A DNA stretch of 64,000 nt from Channallabes apus (GCA_030522415.1 CM060118.1:27119151-27183150); one strand, 5' to 3'; counted from the stretch's first letter, positions 37,936 to 49,809 are shown. Numbers and translations: made by a program. The notes: generated by a model not told the origin, from the sequence alone.

Positions 37936-38824
37936 TTGTATTTACCTCACTATTTTTCCAACAGCTCTTTCAGAAGATCCTCTTGCGTGTGCGAATCTGC
38001 TGGTGGCCTTGAGTTGGGGGTGATCCATCTCGCCACACTACTGGTATAAAGCAGCATGTCATGTGGGAGAGGTCAAGTCAGATTTATAGCTGTGCAGGAC
38101 ATGTATATGTGTACAGGATGAGCGGGGCAAACAGAAACAGACGAAACTGTCCTAGAGTGCGAGACAGATTAGGTTGGCTTATAGTTTCAATGTATGTCAT
38201 GAGGCATTCAGATTCAACAATGGAGACCACATATTGAGATAAAAAAGAAAACAGGAGAGACCCTTTTTATGTGCTGTAACGGCACTGTGTTTGGAAGACT
38301 AAATCTTCTGTTTGTTGTTTTATCAAACCCCTGGTAAGCTGTGTTGTTGCGCAACGCACAGCTTGCCACGACTGTGTTTTGTCTTCTTTCGGTTACTGTG
38401 GATGCAGGTAAACACACAGGGGTAATGGACAGGGGTGATTCACTGGTGTGGTTGAGCTCACTGCCAGGCACTGAAGGAAGCGAACAGAGGAAATAAGTAG
38501 GGGTTTGTCTTTCCTGTCATTCCCCCTGCATCCATGTTTAATTGATGTAAAGCTGTCACGAGGCTGACAGAAATATGTAGAGACTAATGTGTAGTCAGGG
38601 TAGGAGATATGACCGGCCGTGGAACGAGTGAGTAAATCCTCGAAACATAACTCTTTTCTCCTCTCTGTGTGTAGGCCGGATTTGAGCTTGTGTCAATTGA
38701 TGGAGAATCACTCCAGGGAGTCACACACCAGCATGCAGTGGACGCCATAAGGAAGGCTTTCAGCAACAAGGCCAAAGAACCCATGGAGTTTGTTGTCAAA
38801 ATCCCGAGGAACCTGAAAGACTGA
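19602..38824 (+). CDS. pdzd7: PDZ domain-containing protein 7 (15 coding exons)
   Basis: Coding exons are 19602-19767, 19886-20023, 20364-20538, 21353-21529, 21657-21804, 26032-26092, 26757-27233, 28126-28314, 29074-29249, 29605-29696, 29840-29931, 30154-30225, 31549-32127, 33795-33895 and 38675-38824. All are GT-AG with matching phases, giving 931 codons and 930 residues. Order of parts: basic N-terminus with [16 protein letters not shown]1 about residues 63-144 ([18 protein letters not shown]); PDZ2 about 187-267 ([20 protein letters not shown]); a Ser/Pro-rich linker; a harmonin-homology helical domain about 545-625 ([50 protein letters not shown]); an Arg/Ser-rich linker; PDZ3 about 834-925 ([20 protein letters not shown]). 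Family role: PDZD7 is a stereocilia ankle-link scaffold that binds USH2A, ADGRV1 and whirlin; human variants modify Usher syndrome. The protein stops about five residues after PDZ3, while human PDZD7 has a longer proline-rich tail. In teleosts this would be pdzd7a or b; I cannot tell which. Confidence 0.97.
22306..22630 (+). repeat. tRNA-derived SINE, copy A
   Basis: The head GGTGGCATAGTGGTTATCAC has a tRNA-like A box. The body has CTTGGTGGGTTTTCCCCGGG and AAAGACATGCAGAATAGGCT. The tail GGTATAAGCGGTATAGAATA is followed by GAATGAATGA repeats. The same layout occurs at 32295-32640. Lies in pdzd7 intron 5. Confidence 0.82.
23255..23340 (+). repeat. SINE tail fragment
   Basis: TCCAGGATAGGCTTCTGGTC and GATGAATGAAG match the 3' part of the SINE family at 22306 and 32295, without its head. 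Confidence 0.5.
24767..25830. mobile_element. hAT-type non-autonomous transposon with perfect 8-bp target duplication
   Basis: The left end CAGAGGTGGGTAG and the right end CTACCCACCTCTG are inverted repeats. Both are flanked by GCAGTAAT (24759-24766 and 25831-25838), an exact 8-bp target duplication typical of hAT. Subterminal repeats of the ACTCAAGTA type occur on both sides. An internal tandem duplication of about 97 bp (GAACGAATGACT..GAACCATTCAATTC at 25394 and 25491) lies in the right half. No transposase. Inserted in pdzd7 intron 5. Confidence 0.93.
26190..26250 (+). repeat. Dispersed retroelement-end fragment
   Basis: Reverse-complement relative of 5436-5560 (GTAAGCATTTCACTGCATAT .. 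TGTGACAAATAAAA). In pdzd7 intron 6. Confidence 0.55.
28855..28905 (-). repeat. SINE 3'-end fragment, inverted
   Basis: TTCATTCATTCATTTTCTAT followed by CAGGGTCGCGGG is the reverse complement of the tail region of the 22306/32295 SINE family. An (ATT)n run follows at 28912-28936. Confidence 0.55.
32295..32640 (+). repeat. tRNA-derived SINE, copy B, with (GAGT)n tail
   Basis: GGTGACACGGTGGTTTAGTG head with A box, GAGTTTGATTCC as B box, then GGAGTTAGCATGTTCTCCC, GTCCAAAGACATGCAG, and a 3' GAGTGAGTGAGT microsatellite at 32613-32641. Same family as 22306-22630. In pdzd7 intron 13. Confidence 0.85.
33130..33322 (+). repeat. tRNA-derived SINE, second family, nearly complete
   Basis: The head GGGGTAGCTCAGCGGTTGAA carries an A box (TAGCTCAGCGGTT), and GGGTCAAAACCC at about 33182 is the B box. 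The body and tail (ATGTAGGTCGCTCTGGATAA, GCATCTGCCAAATGC) match the fragment at 735-886. A run of about 24 A at 32993-33016 lies upstream. It is not a functional tRNA: no acceptor pairing or anticodon arm. Confidence 0.85.
34636..34985. repeat. Degenerate DNA-transposon-like repeat
   Basis: Begins ACTGCCTGGCCATTAAAAA, then shares blocks with 7955-8160 (CTTTGATTACAGCTC.AAATGTG, AATGATTCCTCATGCTCCCA). No coding content. In pdzd7 intron 14. Confidence 0.4.
35253..35284. repeat. (GT)16 microsatellite
   Basis: Uninterrupted GT run in pdzd7 intron 14. It is flanked on both sides by a TAGTGTACA/GTGTACACTAG palindromic phrase. Confidence 0.97.
35858..36690. mobile_element. Non-autonomous Tc1/mariner-like element, degraded
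   Basis: The left end (CAGGCCCAGAAGTATTTGGACAG) and the right end (inverted: ACAGTCAGGTCCACAAAATGGG) resemble the common fish terminus 'cagtcaggtccataaatatttgg'. The interior has no intact transposase. In pdzd7 intron 14. Confidence 0.55.
37249..37421. repeat. Interrupted (GT)n minisatellite-like tract
   Basis: About 170 bases of GT with recurring GTGGACATGTGCGTGT / GTAGATATGTGT units. In pdzd7 intron 14. Confidence 0.93.
37901..37933. repeat. (GA)n microsatellite
   Basis: About 33 bases of GA repeats in pdzd7 intron 14. Confidence 0.95.
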
Positions 38825-39785
38825 TTTTAAATGATCGAGAGCAAAATCTTTTGTACCGTAAGGGCGGATTAACATCCAGAGTTTATACTGTACAGGCTCT
38901 GAATACAGAAAACAGAAAACCTGACAGAAGGTATGATCACAAGGAACGCGCTATAGAAAAGCAAAGCTGTGATTCTACAGTGTGAAACAGTCACTGAACC
39001 AGCATGCCCAAGGGGTGACGTTTGAAAGAGAGTTTGTTCAGAAAGTGTCTAGTCAAAGACTACTTTTTTTTTTTTTCCTGCATCACTTTTTGCACAATTA
39101 ATTTATGATCTTTGAACTTTTGGACCAAAGTGTTTATATCTGAAGACATTCTTTGACATAGCATTATTATCAATGCTAAAACATGTTTATTTAATATCAC
39201 ATCTATTTATTATTTTTTCCATACCTCAACCATGACATTTGCTAGTGCAAGAAGTATTTTGGCATTAATCAACTTCACATTCTCAGAAAAACAGGGACTT
39301 AAAAAAAAAAAAAGTTAACATTACACACAACTGTGATCTGAGATTTACTGAATTTATTTTGCCATTTTAATTTTGCTTCATCTTTTTTGGGCTCTTGAGG
39401 CAGTGCTTTGAGAACATAGTAAATGCCTCCCATACACACTTAAGAAAAGATTGATTTTGCTCTGGTTTTAATGAGATTACATTACATCTTTACAGTGTGC
39501 CTTAAATGTGTATGTTACTAGTGCACTAGAGCATCTGAAATCCTCAGGGCTCAGAACAGGTACCAAATGTTATTAGATCATGGTGTGGTTCAGAGAGGGC
39601 AGATGTTGTCGTCAAATGACAACTTTTTCTTACAAAAGTGTAATATTGTGTATTAAATACTAATATTAACTTAAAAGTTAAAAATTTGTTTAGCCGTGTA
39701 TCTTAGCTGTTTTGCAATTTGTTTATAACGCTTTCTTAGAATTAAAATATGTACATATTAATAAAGCAATAATTGCAGCACGACC
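38825..39785 (+). other. pdzd7: pdzd7 3' UTR
   Basis: Follows the pdzd7 TGA. AT-rich, non-coding, and ends shortly after the AATAAA at 39760. Confidence 0.65.
39760..39765 (+). terminator. Poly(A) signal of pdzd7
   Basis: AATAAA 936 bases after the pdzd7 stop. It is the best-placed signal before the convergent lzts2 gene begins its own 3' region. Confidence 0.6.
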
Positions 39786-39799
39786 CACTTGGACTGGTA

Positions 39800-41920
39800 A
39801 GTGACTGATTTTTAATTCAAAAACATTGTATTGCTTTTTTTCTTTTTTTTTTTTTTTTTTTACAGGAAATGTACAGCATGATAATATACAAGCATACTAC
39901 AAACATAAAAACGACACACACAAAATACATGGGGAAAAAAAACAAAAACATTGTTACACCTTGCTTTGGTCTATTCCCAGTGGCTATACCTTAGACAGAG
40001 ATATTATGCAAAAAGAAATTAATACGACAGTCAAAATATTTACAGGTGTTTGTCATGGGTATGAAAAGGTATTTAATGGAAAAACAGAATTCACTGGGAA
40101 TAAACATGTAAAAAAGCAAAACGTCTGTTCGGAGAGGAAACATGCTCCTGGAATCCTACTGATCAGAGGACATATGATGCTGTGCTGCTCTGGTTAAACA
40201 CATCTCTGAGGAAGTGATGGGGTAGAACTAGATTTATCTGACAACAAACACATTAATGTAGTTAATGAAAGATTTTGTGGCAATTATTTGTTCAGAAACA
40301 AAAATTCCCCTACATTTTGATGAATACTGCTATTTGAACGGCTTTAAATACTTTGGAACTGAGATAATGTAAACATCATAACTGTAATGCACATGAATTA
40401 AGACATCTACATTGGACTGATGGAGAATCACTTGCAGTGAGCAGTGATGGGTTTAAAACCAGTAAAAATTTATTTGCGTATTTAATAATACATATGAAGG
40501 TGGAAACTGACATGAATGATTTGTTGCAAGCATTTGGAAAAGTGAATATGTCCAAATTTCCTAACATCAAAACCATGACAGAGTGGAATTTCCCATCAGT
40601 CAGTGAAATCTACATAGCAAACCTGCCTTAAAAGTGCCTTACAAAATACTCCTGGCAAATGACTCCACTGGATTTCTTCCTTAAGAGTGTGAGATAGAAA
40701 ACTGTTACCACCAAATAAGCTAAGTCACTATATATATAATATGCATATAAAAATATATAAAATATATTCCATTCCTACATATTTTAAAGCGTTTGAAAAA
40801 TAATGTATATTGTGTATATTTTATCCTGTGTCTATTTTCTTTATTAGAATTTCCAAAGCTGGAAGCAAATCTAATCTAAGGTCTATGAATACATCGTTTT
40901 TGTCTACGCTGCTAATGAGAGCCATGGCTCTGCCGACTGTGGGCGGAGCCATTAGAGCTCCATTCTTGACTAGATCGTGTGTTTGATCCGAGTGATCTCC
41001 TCAGAGATCACTATAAATCATAACTTCAGACAACCTGATGACAAATATCATTAAACCATGCACACATGCTATTCACACTCTCTTGTGTGCATCAGAATGT
41101 GGTGCATTGTGCAATCTAGGAAGAAAGATAGGATGAAATATCAAATATCATCATCATAAAAAATAGTACTTCTAGATAAAGTGATTAGTATTAGTGATTA
41201 GTCACCCAGTGAACTCTGAGGACAAATGTTATTCTCTTTGTTTGTGTTGCACCCTGACATGACAACAGGCACGATACAAAATATGGGTTTTGTGTGTGCA
41301 TGTCTGTTACTTAAAGGTAAGAACAATCCCAAGACTGAAGACAACAAAAGCATACGGAATGATGTAGCAATGCACTTTAACAATGTAGAATTCGAGCGTG
41401 CTGCATTAGAGTTACATTAATATTAATGCTGATAGTAAGAAGTGGAGGAGAGTCCATTAGTGCAGGTGCTCCTCTCGTATTATTGCCTTTACTGCATCTC
41501 AACACAGCACAGGGTATCAGTCCATTACATAACAGGAGCTGCATATTTAAATTGAAATCAGGCAAAGCACACTCTGCTTTCTGCAAAAGGAGACTCGAGC
41601 AACTTTTCTTTCTGCATGTAAATGTGTTCCCCAGATGTATATATCTGCGGAGAAAAGACAAGGCAACTGCAACTGTCACACAACACGACATGGATGTTTA
41701 AAAAGTACTGCAGCCTAGGCTGTACATCCACCCTGGCTAGATTCTGAGGAGGTGCTCTGGTAATCAGTGCACTGTAAAGGACACAGTGGATGTCAGGCAG
41801 TGTTTGAAAACAATTTGAACTGTCTGTGACTAGGTCATTACCTCTAAACAGATTTGAGGACACAGTGGAGGACACGGAGCATTTCGATTGTTCAGCAACT
41901 GAGAACAAACTGAACACGGG
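39800..41920 (-). other. Probable lzts2 3' UTR / convergent intergenic region
   Basis: Downstream of the lzts2 stop on the minus strand. Minus-strand AATAAA candidates are at 40845-40840 and 40474-40469. A T-run lies at 39835-39860. No coding exon on either strand. Confidence 0.45.
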
Positions 41921-44900
41921 TTAGATCTCGGTGGCAGCAATTTCCTCAAATCGGAGGTCATGGCGCATGTCAAACTCCTCCATGTCCCTGTTTTCTAGCT
42001 CTAGACTCAGCTCTCTCATCACGCGCTCCAGATCCCGGTTGCGGCGGTACATCTGGATGTAGTTCTGTTGTAGCTGTTTCTGGTAGCGGATCACCTTGTC
42101 TTTCTCCTCCTGCCAGACACGGCGCTCCTCATCAAAGGCATCCAGCTGCTCCTGTCCATGCCTTCTCTCCAACACCAGCTCGGTGCGCAGCTGCTCTACC
42201 TGCAAGTGCAGACCATGCAGAGTATCTGTACTCTGCTGCTGCATCCTGGAGACATCACTTTCGTACGATGGCAGCGGCTCCAATACCTCTCGGAAAGCGG
42301 GGCTGTGGACCTGATTCAGGCCACCCCCAACGCGGCTCTGAGGCAGAGGCAGGCTCATGCACTGGCCCTTGCCGTTGGGCAACGGCAACACATCTCTGAG
42401 TCGGGTGGACTCCATTTCAAGCCGGCCCAGTTTCTCACGTAGGAGCTCAGCCTCACTCTTGCGCCGCTGCAGCTCATTCTCACATACTTCCAGTTCGAGT
42501 GTGCGAGTTCTTGCTGCTGCCTGGGCCTCGTGTGAGCGTGTCTGGCTGGCCTGCAGCTCAGAGCGAGCTTCTCGCAGCTGGGCTTTCAGGGCCACAATAT
42601 CGGCTGCCTTCTGGCCCAGGTCAGACTGAACATCCTTCAGCTGCTGCTTCAGCAGGGAGATCTCTCCAGACTTTTGACACACCTGTAGTACAGAAATATG
42701 GTGGAAAATGTTTAATCCTAGATTCTTGAGAGACACTGAAAGAGCTCGAATGAAGAACATTAAACAATATCTTGATAATTGGCTGTTTCTAATTGTGATA
42801 ATGGGACTTGTTCCCAAACTTGTACTTCATGAGTCACAGAATGGCATCAGAAGTATGTATCTTTTGAAAACTGAATCTTCAAAGATGAATGGACAGATCA
42901 TTATATGTTTATTCCTCCTGTGGAAAGTTTAAAATGAGATAATGCCATTATGAGCTAAAACACAAACATCCAAAGTAAGGGTGTGTAAAATACCCGAACG
43001 GAGCCACTCAATTAGCCATCATCAAAGTGATATAAGTCATGATATAATAATTTACTTTAAACAGGGAGTGTATTTAACTAATGACGAGAAAAAGAAAACT
43101 TAGTGTCACCAAGGCATAATATACTCAACCTTTCAAGACATGAACATGGGCTTCAACCTGAAATAATAATATCACTGGTTATATTAAAGCTGATCAGCTT
43201 ATGTTTTAGCTTTAACTTTTGAACCATTTCTAAAAACACTGTAACCCTCAACGAGGGGTACTAACGCTATTTTAATATAACAATAACTAGACAAAAAAGT
43301 TGTAATGTGTTGTAATATGATGTGTTGTAATCTTATCGTATTTGTTGGAAAATGACTGTAGTGTAAGAAAAATTAAATTTGTGGCATGTTGGCTCTAAAA
43401 ATAAATAACTTTGAGGAAGTAGCAGCACTCCACTTTCGACTATATTATGTTTTACTTCTAAAATAACGCGTAAAAGATGCACATGGATGATATCTTTTGC
43501 ACTGTTTTACTTTTTCAGCTTTTTGCCTGGCTTAATGGGTTTTAATGAGGCACCATAACGTACAGTCTGGAACACGATCCTAGAATTTATTGGTAACATA
43601 AGAATTTTAAAGCAGTGTCTATTCTTACCTCCCACTTGGTCTCCTCTAGACGGGGTCCTAGCTGATTCTGCTCCCTTTCAATGGAGGCACATCTCTTCTC
43701 CAGTGTCTCTCGCTCTTGAAGCAGCTGTGAGAAATCCTCCTGCAGCTTCTTCTTCTCCTGTTGGAGCTGGAAGACCTGCAGCTGCAGCACCTGCTGGGCC
43801 CGTTGTGCTTTCTGCTGCACCTGCTTCATCTTGGTTGCAAAGCTATGCCTGAGCTCCTCCATCTCCTGCTCACAGCGCTTTTGCTTCTCCTCGTACACCT
43901 AAACAGCCCATGAAGAGAGCATTTTAAATATTATACAGAATCTAGGAATTCAACTGTCAACTGTTTAATGATGTATGTGTGACATAATTAAAGATATTGC
44001 AGCATATGTATTAATTTCTTTAAGGAAGTATTTCAGGAATATGTGGTTCTGTTTGTCCATTTGTGGTTTTGATATGTAGATCACATACCTGGCAGATGGC
44101 TGCCTCATTCTCGTCCAGGTTGTCTCGGAGCTGCTGCAGTTCCAAGTCTCTCTCCCTCAGCTTTTCCTCCAGCTCGCGAATAATGCACTCGTACCCCTCT
44201 GGGGGAGCAGGAGAACGCCCGCATGAGCCGCTGTCTGAGAGTGGCTGGCCTGTGCTCTTGCTGGATGAAGAGCGGCCACTGTCCGAGTTAGTGTGGCCGT
44301 GTCCTCCTGTGGGCCGTGTGGACTCGGCGCTCGTGGACAGTCCCTCGCTCTGCACCAGGCTGCAGGCTGTACTGCTATATGTGGGCAGGCTGGAGAGTGA
44401 ATTGCGGCCAGAATCTGACATGCTGCAAGTCTGACTGTTTCGAGCGTTGCGACCACTGCCGTACGAAATATGTTTCTCTGTGCAAATCATCCCAGATCCT
44501 CCTGGAAGTAAAAGGTTGAGGCTCCCGTGGCTCTCGGACAGACTGCCCCCTGGTCGTGGGGAGAGGTATTGAACTGAGTTGCGGTTCTTGGATACTACAG
44601 GCTTGAAGGCGGTTGGTCGGATTACAACTTTCTCCATATTCTGTAATAAAAACAAGTCAGGTTTATATGAATGCATGACGAAATAGTGCTGAATCAGTTC
44701 TCATGACCACATAGTACTAGTATAAAGCAATGTCGTTTTTGACATGGCTCACTTAATGACCATTGTGGCACCACCCTCAAAAACTCACTCCTATGTACTT
44801 TAGCGGGGGGGACATATATATATATATTAGAAATGGATCAAGATGATGTCAAATGCAGTTTTAAAATTGCCTTTAAAACAAAAATCTATATAATGTGCGG

Positions 44901-45723
44901 TCTTAACATGAAAACTTTGAATAACATCTACATGCATAATATTTATTAGCATCTCTACCAAACAAAACGACTGGGGTCCCGTTTCATAAAGCTGCTGCCA
45001 TGTTAAATGTTAAACACTGCTCCATTCACATGTTCAGGCTGCACTCACATGCACAAGAGGAAAAATAGCTTGAACACATAATCTGTTCATATAAATGCTA
45101 CTTTTTTTTATTAATTCGCCAATTGTGAATTGAAAAATTTCTGGAAATTTTTTTATTAATTGTCAATATCAGACCAACAGTATATTACAGTGCAGTGATT
45201 CTTAAAGTCTGGAACTCACTTTCTCCAGCTTGCCTGAGACAGGGATGAGTTTGGGTGGAGGGCCTCCAATGTTGGTACCATTCACAGTTCCTCGTTTGTC
45301 CTGTGTTTCCTCTGGGTCACAGCATGGGCTGCCAACTTTGACATGGTTATCATTCCAGTCATCCACCACCTCATCACTCATGTATCCATAGTTGCCATTG
45401 CCGGCAGTCACCAGGGTAGTGGGTTTTGTCTTGACAGGCAGAGGAGGCTGGTTGTTGATGAGCTCCTCCTGAGAGGTGGCCCTGCGCAGTGTGCCCTCCT
45501 GCTGCCGGAAACAACTCGTGGCCGGCAGGGGCTTGCGAAGCCTGGCACTGAAATCACTCACAGCACGGCAGTGGCGTTCCTGATAAGTGCGTCCAGAGAT
45601 AAGGCTGCTGACAGAGCCCATGCTGCCTGAGGTTGGAGAGTGTGATCCGCTGTGGCACTGCCGAATATCAACACTGGTCTGTGGTTGATCAGAAGGCACG
45701 GGCAGTGCCTGAACCAAAGCCAT
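41921..45723 (-). CDS. lzts2: Leucine zipper tumour suppressor 2 (4 coding exons)
   Basis: Minus-strand coding exons in transcript order: 45723-45220, 44640-44089, 43898-43629 and 42682-41921. All introns are GT-AG and phase 0. The sum is 696 codons, 695 residues (human LZTS2 is about 669). The N-terminus has MGSVSSLISGR and GPPPKLIPVSGKLEK. Exon 2 has EKVVIRPTAFKPV and Ser-rich DSGRNSLSSLPTYS and SDSGRSSSSKSTG. From about residue 310 onward a long coiled coil (FQLQQEKKKLQEDFSQLLQE, QLGPRLEETKWEV, IRYQKQLQQNYIQMYRRN) forms the Fez1/LZTS domain. The protein ends ATEI, a class I PDZ ligand. Family role: binds katanin p80 and beta-catenin, restrains Wnt signalling and microtubule severing, acts at centrosome and midbody. 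The ATG is preceded in the same exon by a short 5' UTR and an acceptor at 45751-45752, so at least one non-coding exon is farther upstream. Teleosts have a and b copies; not resolved here. Confidence 0.96.
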
Positions 45724-45750
45724 GGCGACTGTGCGCCCAATATACACGAT
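45724..45750 (-). other. lzts2: lzts2 5' UTR part of the first coding exon
   Basis: On the minus strand, a pyrimidine-rich tract (TTTTTTGTCTGTGCAG) gives an acceptor at 45752-45751, 27 bases before the ATG. The upstream non-coding exon was not found. Confidence 0.65.
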
Positions 45751-46075
45751 CTGCACAGACAAAAAACAAAACAAAAGCAATGAGGAATCATTTACATGAC
45801 TTTAGTTCCAAGCAACAGCATATGACGAGATCAGTCACTGAACACAAAATCAGTATGACGTCTCATTCGTTGCTTGCTGTTTGCCCTCTGGAAACTCCGC
45901 CAAATAGGATGTGTCTTTTTTGGACAAAGGGAGCTGGAGATTCTGGACACAGCAGACGGAACAACATATAACGTTGAGCAAAATTTCCCTTTATGCAAAT
46001 GAGAAGCAAAGTACTTTGGCAAAAACCAACAGGAGTGAGGGACTGTAATATGTTTTGTTCTTTAAGAAACAATAA

Positions 46076-46883
46076 GGCCTTGTTCACACGGGCGTTAAAA
46101 TCGACTGTTTTTCTGCCGTTCGTAGCGTCCGGTGAGCGCGGATGAAGCGCAGAGGGTCTTCTACACATAGGAGTCAATGACGGTGTTCACACGGGCTTTG
46201 GTGACGTGCGTTTGTCCGACTGCGCGTTTATACGGTGTTAAAAAAACGTTGCATGCAGCTTTTTCTTGGCGTTCAAATCCCAACGAATGCAAGGAAACCG
46301 TGTCTACTTCGTTTTCTCCGCGTCCATTTTACGCTTCGGAGGACCGGATATATCCCATGATCCTACATGCTATACATAGGGAAATGCGGAAAAAAGGCAA
46401 AAATAAAATGCTTAAAAAATAAAACTTGCGCGGAAATGTTCGCATTTCTTCATAAACCACAAACTTCTTTTAATCCGACGTTGTGCAGTCAGAGGGTGAA
46501 CCCAGTAGTGACAGCGTTTTTTTTTCTCTCCCTACGTCGCCGTATTATTTTTAAAAATATTTTTATATATTATATAAAATATAATAATTTAATTAAAAAA
46601 ATTTTAAACAATAAGATTAATGTCTAATATAGCAAAATGGTCCATATTAAAAGGAGGCACCTCAAATAAAATGACAAGGGCTTTCATATCCAGTTCCCGA
46701 CACACTGCCCCCACAGGTTAAACACACAAACTACAATTTGGGCTGCAGGCTGTCGTTAGACAGAGACAAACGAACGCCAGTGTAGAAATCAATCGAGCCG
46801 CACTACAAAACGCAACATAAACGTATAGGACGTTCTGAGCTCGTTCGTTTATCCAAAAATTTTACGCCCGTGTGAACAAGGCC
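46076..46883. mobile_element. PIF/Harbinger-like non-autonomous element with TAA target duplication
   Basis: The left end GGCCTTGTTCACACGGGCGT and the right end, its inverted copy (ACGCCCGTGTGAACAAGGCC), define an 808-bp element. It is flanked by TAA on both sides (46073-46075, 46884-46886), the 3-bp duplication of Harbinger-type transposons. GC-rich ends and no transposase ORF. Its core (46106-46650) is repeated at 62100-62428. Lies upstream of the lzts2 ATG. Confidence 0.82.
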
Positions 46884-46886
46884 TAA

Positions 46887-49805
46887 AACAGACATAGAAA
46901 GATAAAGAGGACAGTTCCATCCCTGTTCACTAATGTTAATATCACATCCTTGGGTAACTCATTCCTAAAGCTTAATTCTTTCGAGCCCCCATATTTGCAC
47001 TACTGCCCATGTCGGATAATTTGATACTAATTTTAAATGCATATAAAACATACAACAGTTTAAAGCTATATGCAATATATGCCCTTATAGGTTGATTGTA
47101 AATAAAGTGATTAGAGTAAAAGGTTGCAACCTTAAATCATAACCATCTGACCAATTGACCCAATGCTTGAACTTTTTAGGCTGTATTATCAAACAAAAAC
47201 CAAACACACCCTCATTGCGTTAATTCATCCACAAGCATCCATGCATCCAGCATCTTGATGCTCCCTCACATTAGGTCCATCCCCTCCCCATCTTTCCTCA
47301 GGCGCCCTTTTTTGAAGGTTGTTTCATGTGTCAAAGATGAATAGGCCTGAAGAATTGAGTCTCATGGGGCAAGTTTAAGTTATCCCAAAGATATACACCT
47401 GAGAAGAAGTTATAATCCCTCAGTGTTTGAACAACAGCTGCAATGCCATAAAGTTAAAATCTTTAGAATAATATCATATCAGATCACATGCAATGTGCAT
47501 GTACCCTTATGTACAACTGTATAAATTGTGATTATAGATTTTAGCATTTAGTTTTTTTACATAAAAAAAATAAAAATAGTATAGGCAATATTATTATTGC
47601 AATAATATGTAAGGCTACATAAAATTTTGATTTATGCCCACTTTACTCACATTTACAACAGCATTTGCAAAAAAACTAAAAAAATACGTGTTCATTAATC
47701 ACGACACAGGAACAGCAGTTGCATATTACTGTTGGTGCATCTGTTTACGGCCCTGAATTAATCGGAGAATGATATGAATATGATGAGGAGAAATATTCCC
47801 AAATCTCATTATTGTCTTTATCAAGAGTGAAATCAATGCCAAACCATAAGCTGTATATGCACATAAGAGATTCTTAATCTCAATAAGAGATTCTTCTTCA
47901 TTTTAGTTAATAAACATTACAGAATTGAATAATTTACCACTGAAACTGTAAATATCACTTTAGACACTTTGTGCATCTACTGCAATATAACTGCTGTCCC
48001 CTTTTCCGGTGCATTCTCCACCTCAGCATTCTCGCCCCCTTATCCACTTTCACTAGCCCCTACCCAAACAGTCTCACTGGGTTTAGAATAATAAAATTAG
48101 TGGATCCAGAAGAACCGTCTCCTCTCACTGCTTTTCCCTGACTTGACCTTAGACTCCTGTTTCTGTTACTGATACTCTCATCAAAACACTCCATCTACAA
48201 AAATGCTCTATCACCCTGATGGATTCTCCTTAACATGAAACCAGCCCAATCAAATTATAGAGACCCATTTCCAACAGTGAAAGCATCAGCATGAACCAAG
48301 GGCTCGGCTATTCCTGTAAGTGCAAAATTTTATATGCATTTCTTTAGAACACAAGTAAATTTTTCCAAAGGAACAGAGCAAACTGGTAGTATTGGTAGTA
48401 AACCAAAGCCAGAACCTGGTTAAATATATTTGATTCTAATTGATATTTAAGCTAAAGTAAAAAAAAAAAAAAAAAGAGTTCCCTGGAGTTTGTGAGACTG
48501 TGACACAATTTTCTAAATTACACAAGTAATAAAGGGAAGTGGCTCTAAATCACATTCCTACGATATGTACCCGTGAAGTACAAAAAGGGTAACCAATGTC
48601 TTATTAAGTTGTGAAACACAGTCAATTCAATAAACTTTTTGTGCATTATGATTTAAAGTTTGATTTGATTCAATAACATTAATGTTGATTGTCTGATTTG
48701 TCTAATTTTATATTTATTACAGAAATAAACAATGAAATACTGTGAAGTATCATATAAGCCAATTATATTTTTTCCTGCCAATGTTATGTTCTATGCTCTC
48801 CTTTAAGTGACAGTAATGTACCAAATGCCCATAAACATTAAAGATGAAAGCGGTTGAGAAATATTCAAGAAAATTGTCTATTTCAGACCATTGTATGCTT
48901 ACCCAAATATTGATAAAACAAAACAACAAAACTAAATTAAACATACAAATTAAACAGATTAAATCACTCTGCTCTGTTAGTAATAATACAGGTATTAAAA
49001 TGGCAACAAAGTTATGAGAAAATGTGGAATCGTACATCTGGAACCACACCATATGTGTACCGTTCCCCTTAGATGGAAAAGTGCTATTACACAGGCATTG
49101 CAGTACTATTACACCAAATGGGTTCCTGTTAGCCAAACAAAACAGGTCAATTAGAGTCATCCAGTGTGTTTTATCTCCAGTGTGACAACAGTGAGGTTGC
49201 TGTGGGGAGCCATCACAGGTGTTTCTAATCAAATCCACAATGCTAGCCAAAGTTGTCCACAGAAATCTTGTTATGATAAGTCTTAATAGCTGTAACGCCG
49301 CCGGAAAGGATTAGCTACGAGGCATGAATCTCCCAGGAACCATTCAACTATGCAGTGGAAGCTGGGGGGAGAAATGCAGAGGCTGAGGATGGATCGCAGC
49401 AAAGTTCAACTTAAAACCCCATAACCTTAATCCCATTTGGACACAGACACGTCTTCTGAGCCAGGGTGTTTGATGTGTGTTCAGATCCTGATCAAAGCTT
49501 CTTTCCATGCAAATACTGGCAATGAGAGTCTTCTGTCCCATACCACTGTTTGCTCTCTAAACTGAAGACTCGGGACCTTGTTTCTTCAGAGGGGTGCATG
49601 GTGACTCCTCTTCAGCTAATTGTCTCTCCGTTAACGAGAGCACATTCCAAAATCACAATAACACTTTGTACTGATATGTAAATAACTCAGGCATACAATC
49701 ACTGATCGGTTATGCTTAAAATTATTTTCAGTGTATTAATCGTTATGATTTTTTGTATAAACATCACGAAAACAAGAAGCAGTAGAAATGATAGGAATAC
49801 TATCA
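46887..49805. other. Non-coding interval upstream of lzts2, no gene seen
   Basis: AT-rich, without splice-bounded coding similarity. The open stretch on the minus strand at 48750-49250 has no family features and atypical composition. Confidence 0.5.
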
Positions 49806-49809
49806 ACTA

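Noticed and set aside
42096..42729. Several plus-strand open frames opposite lzts2 exon 4
   Set aside because: They are shadows of the high-GC, stop-poor coiled-coil coding strand; no family resemblance.
48750..49250. 166-codon minus-strand open frame
   Set aside because: Composition looks like random AT-rich translation, no domain, no splice context or neighbouring exons.
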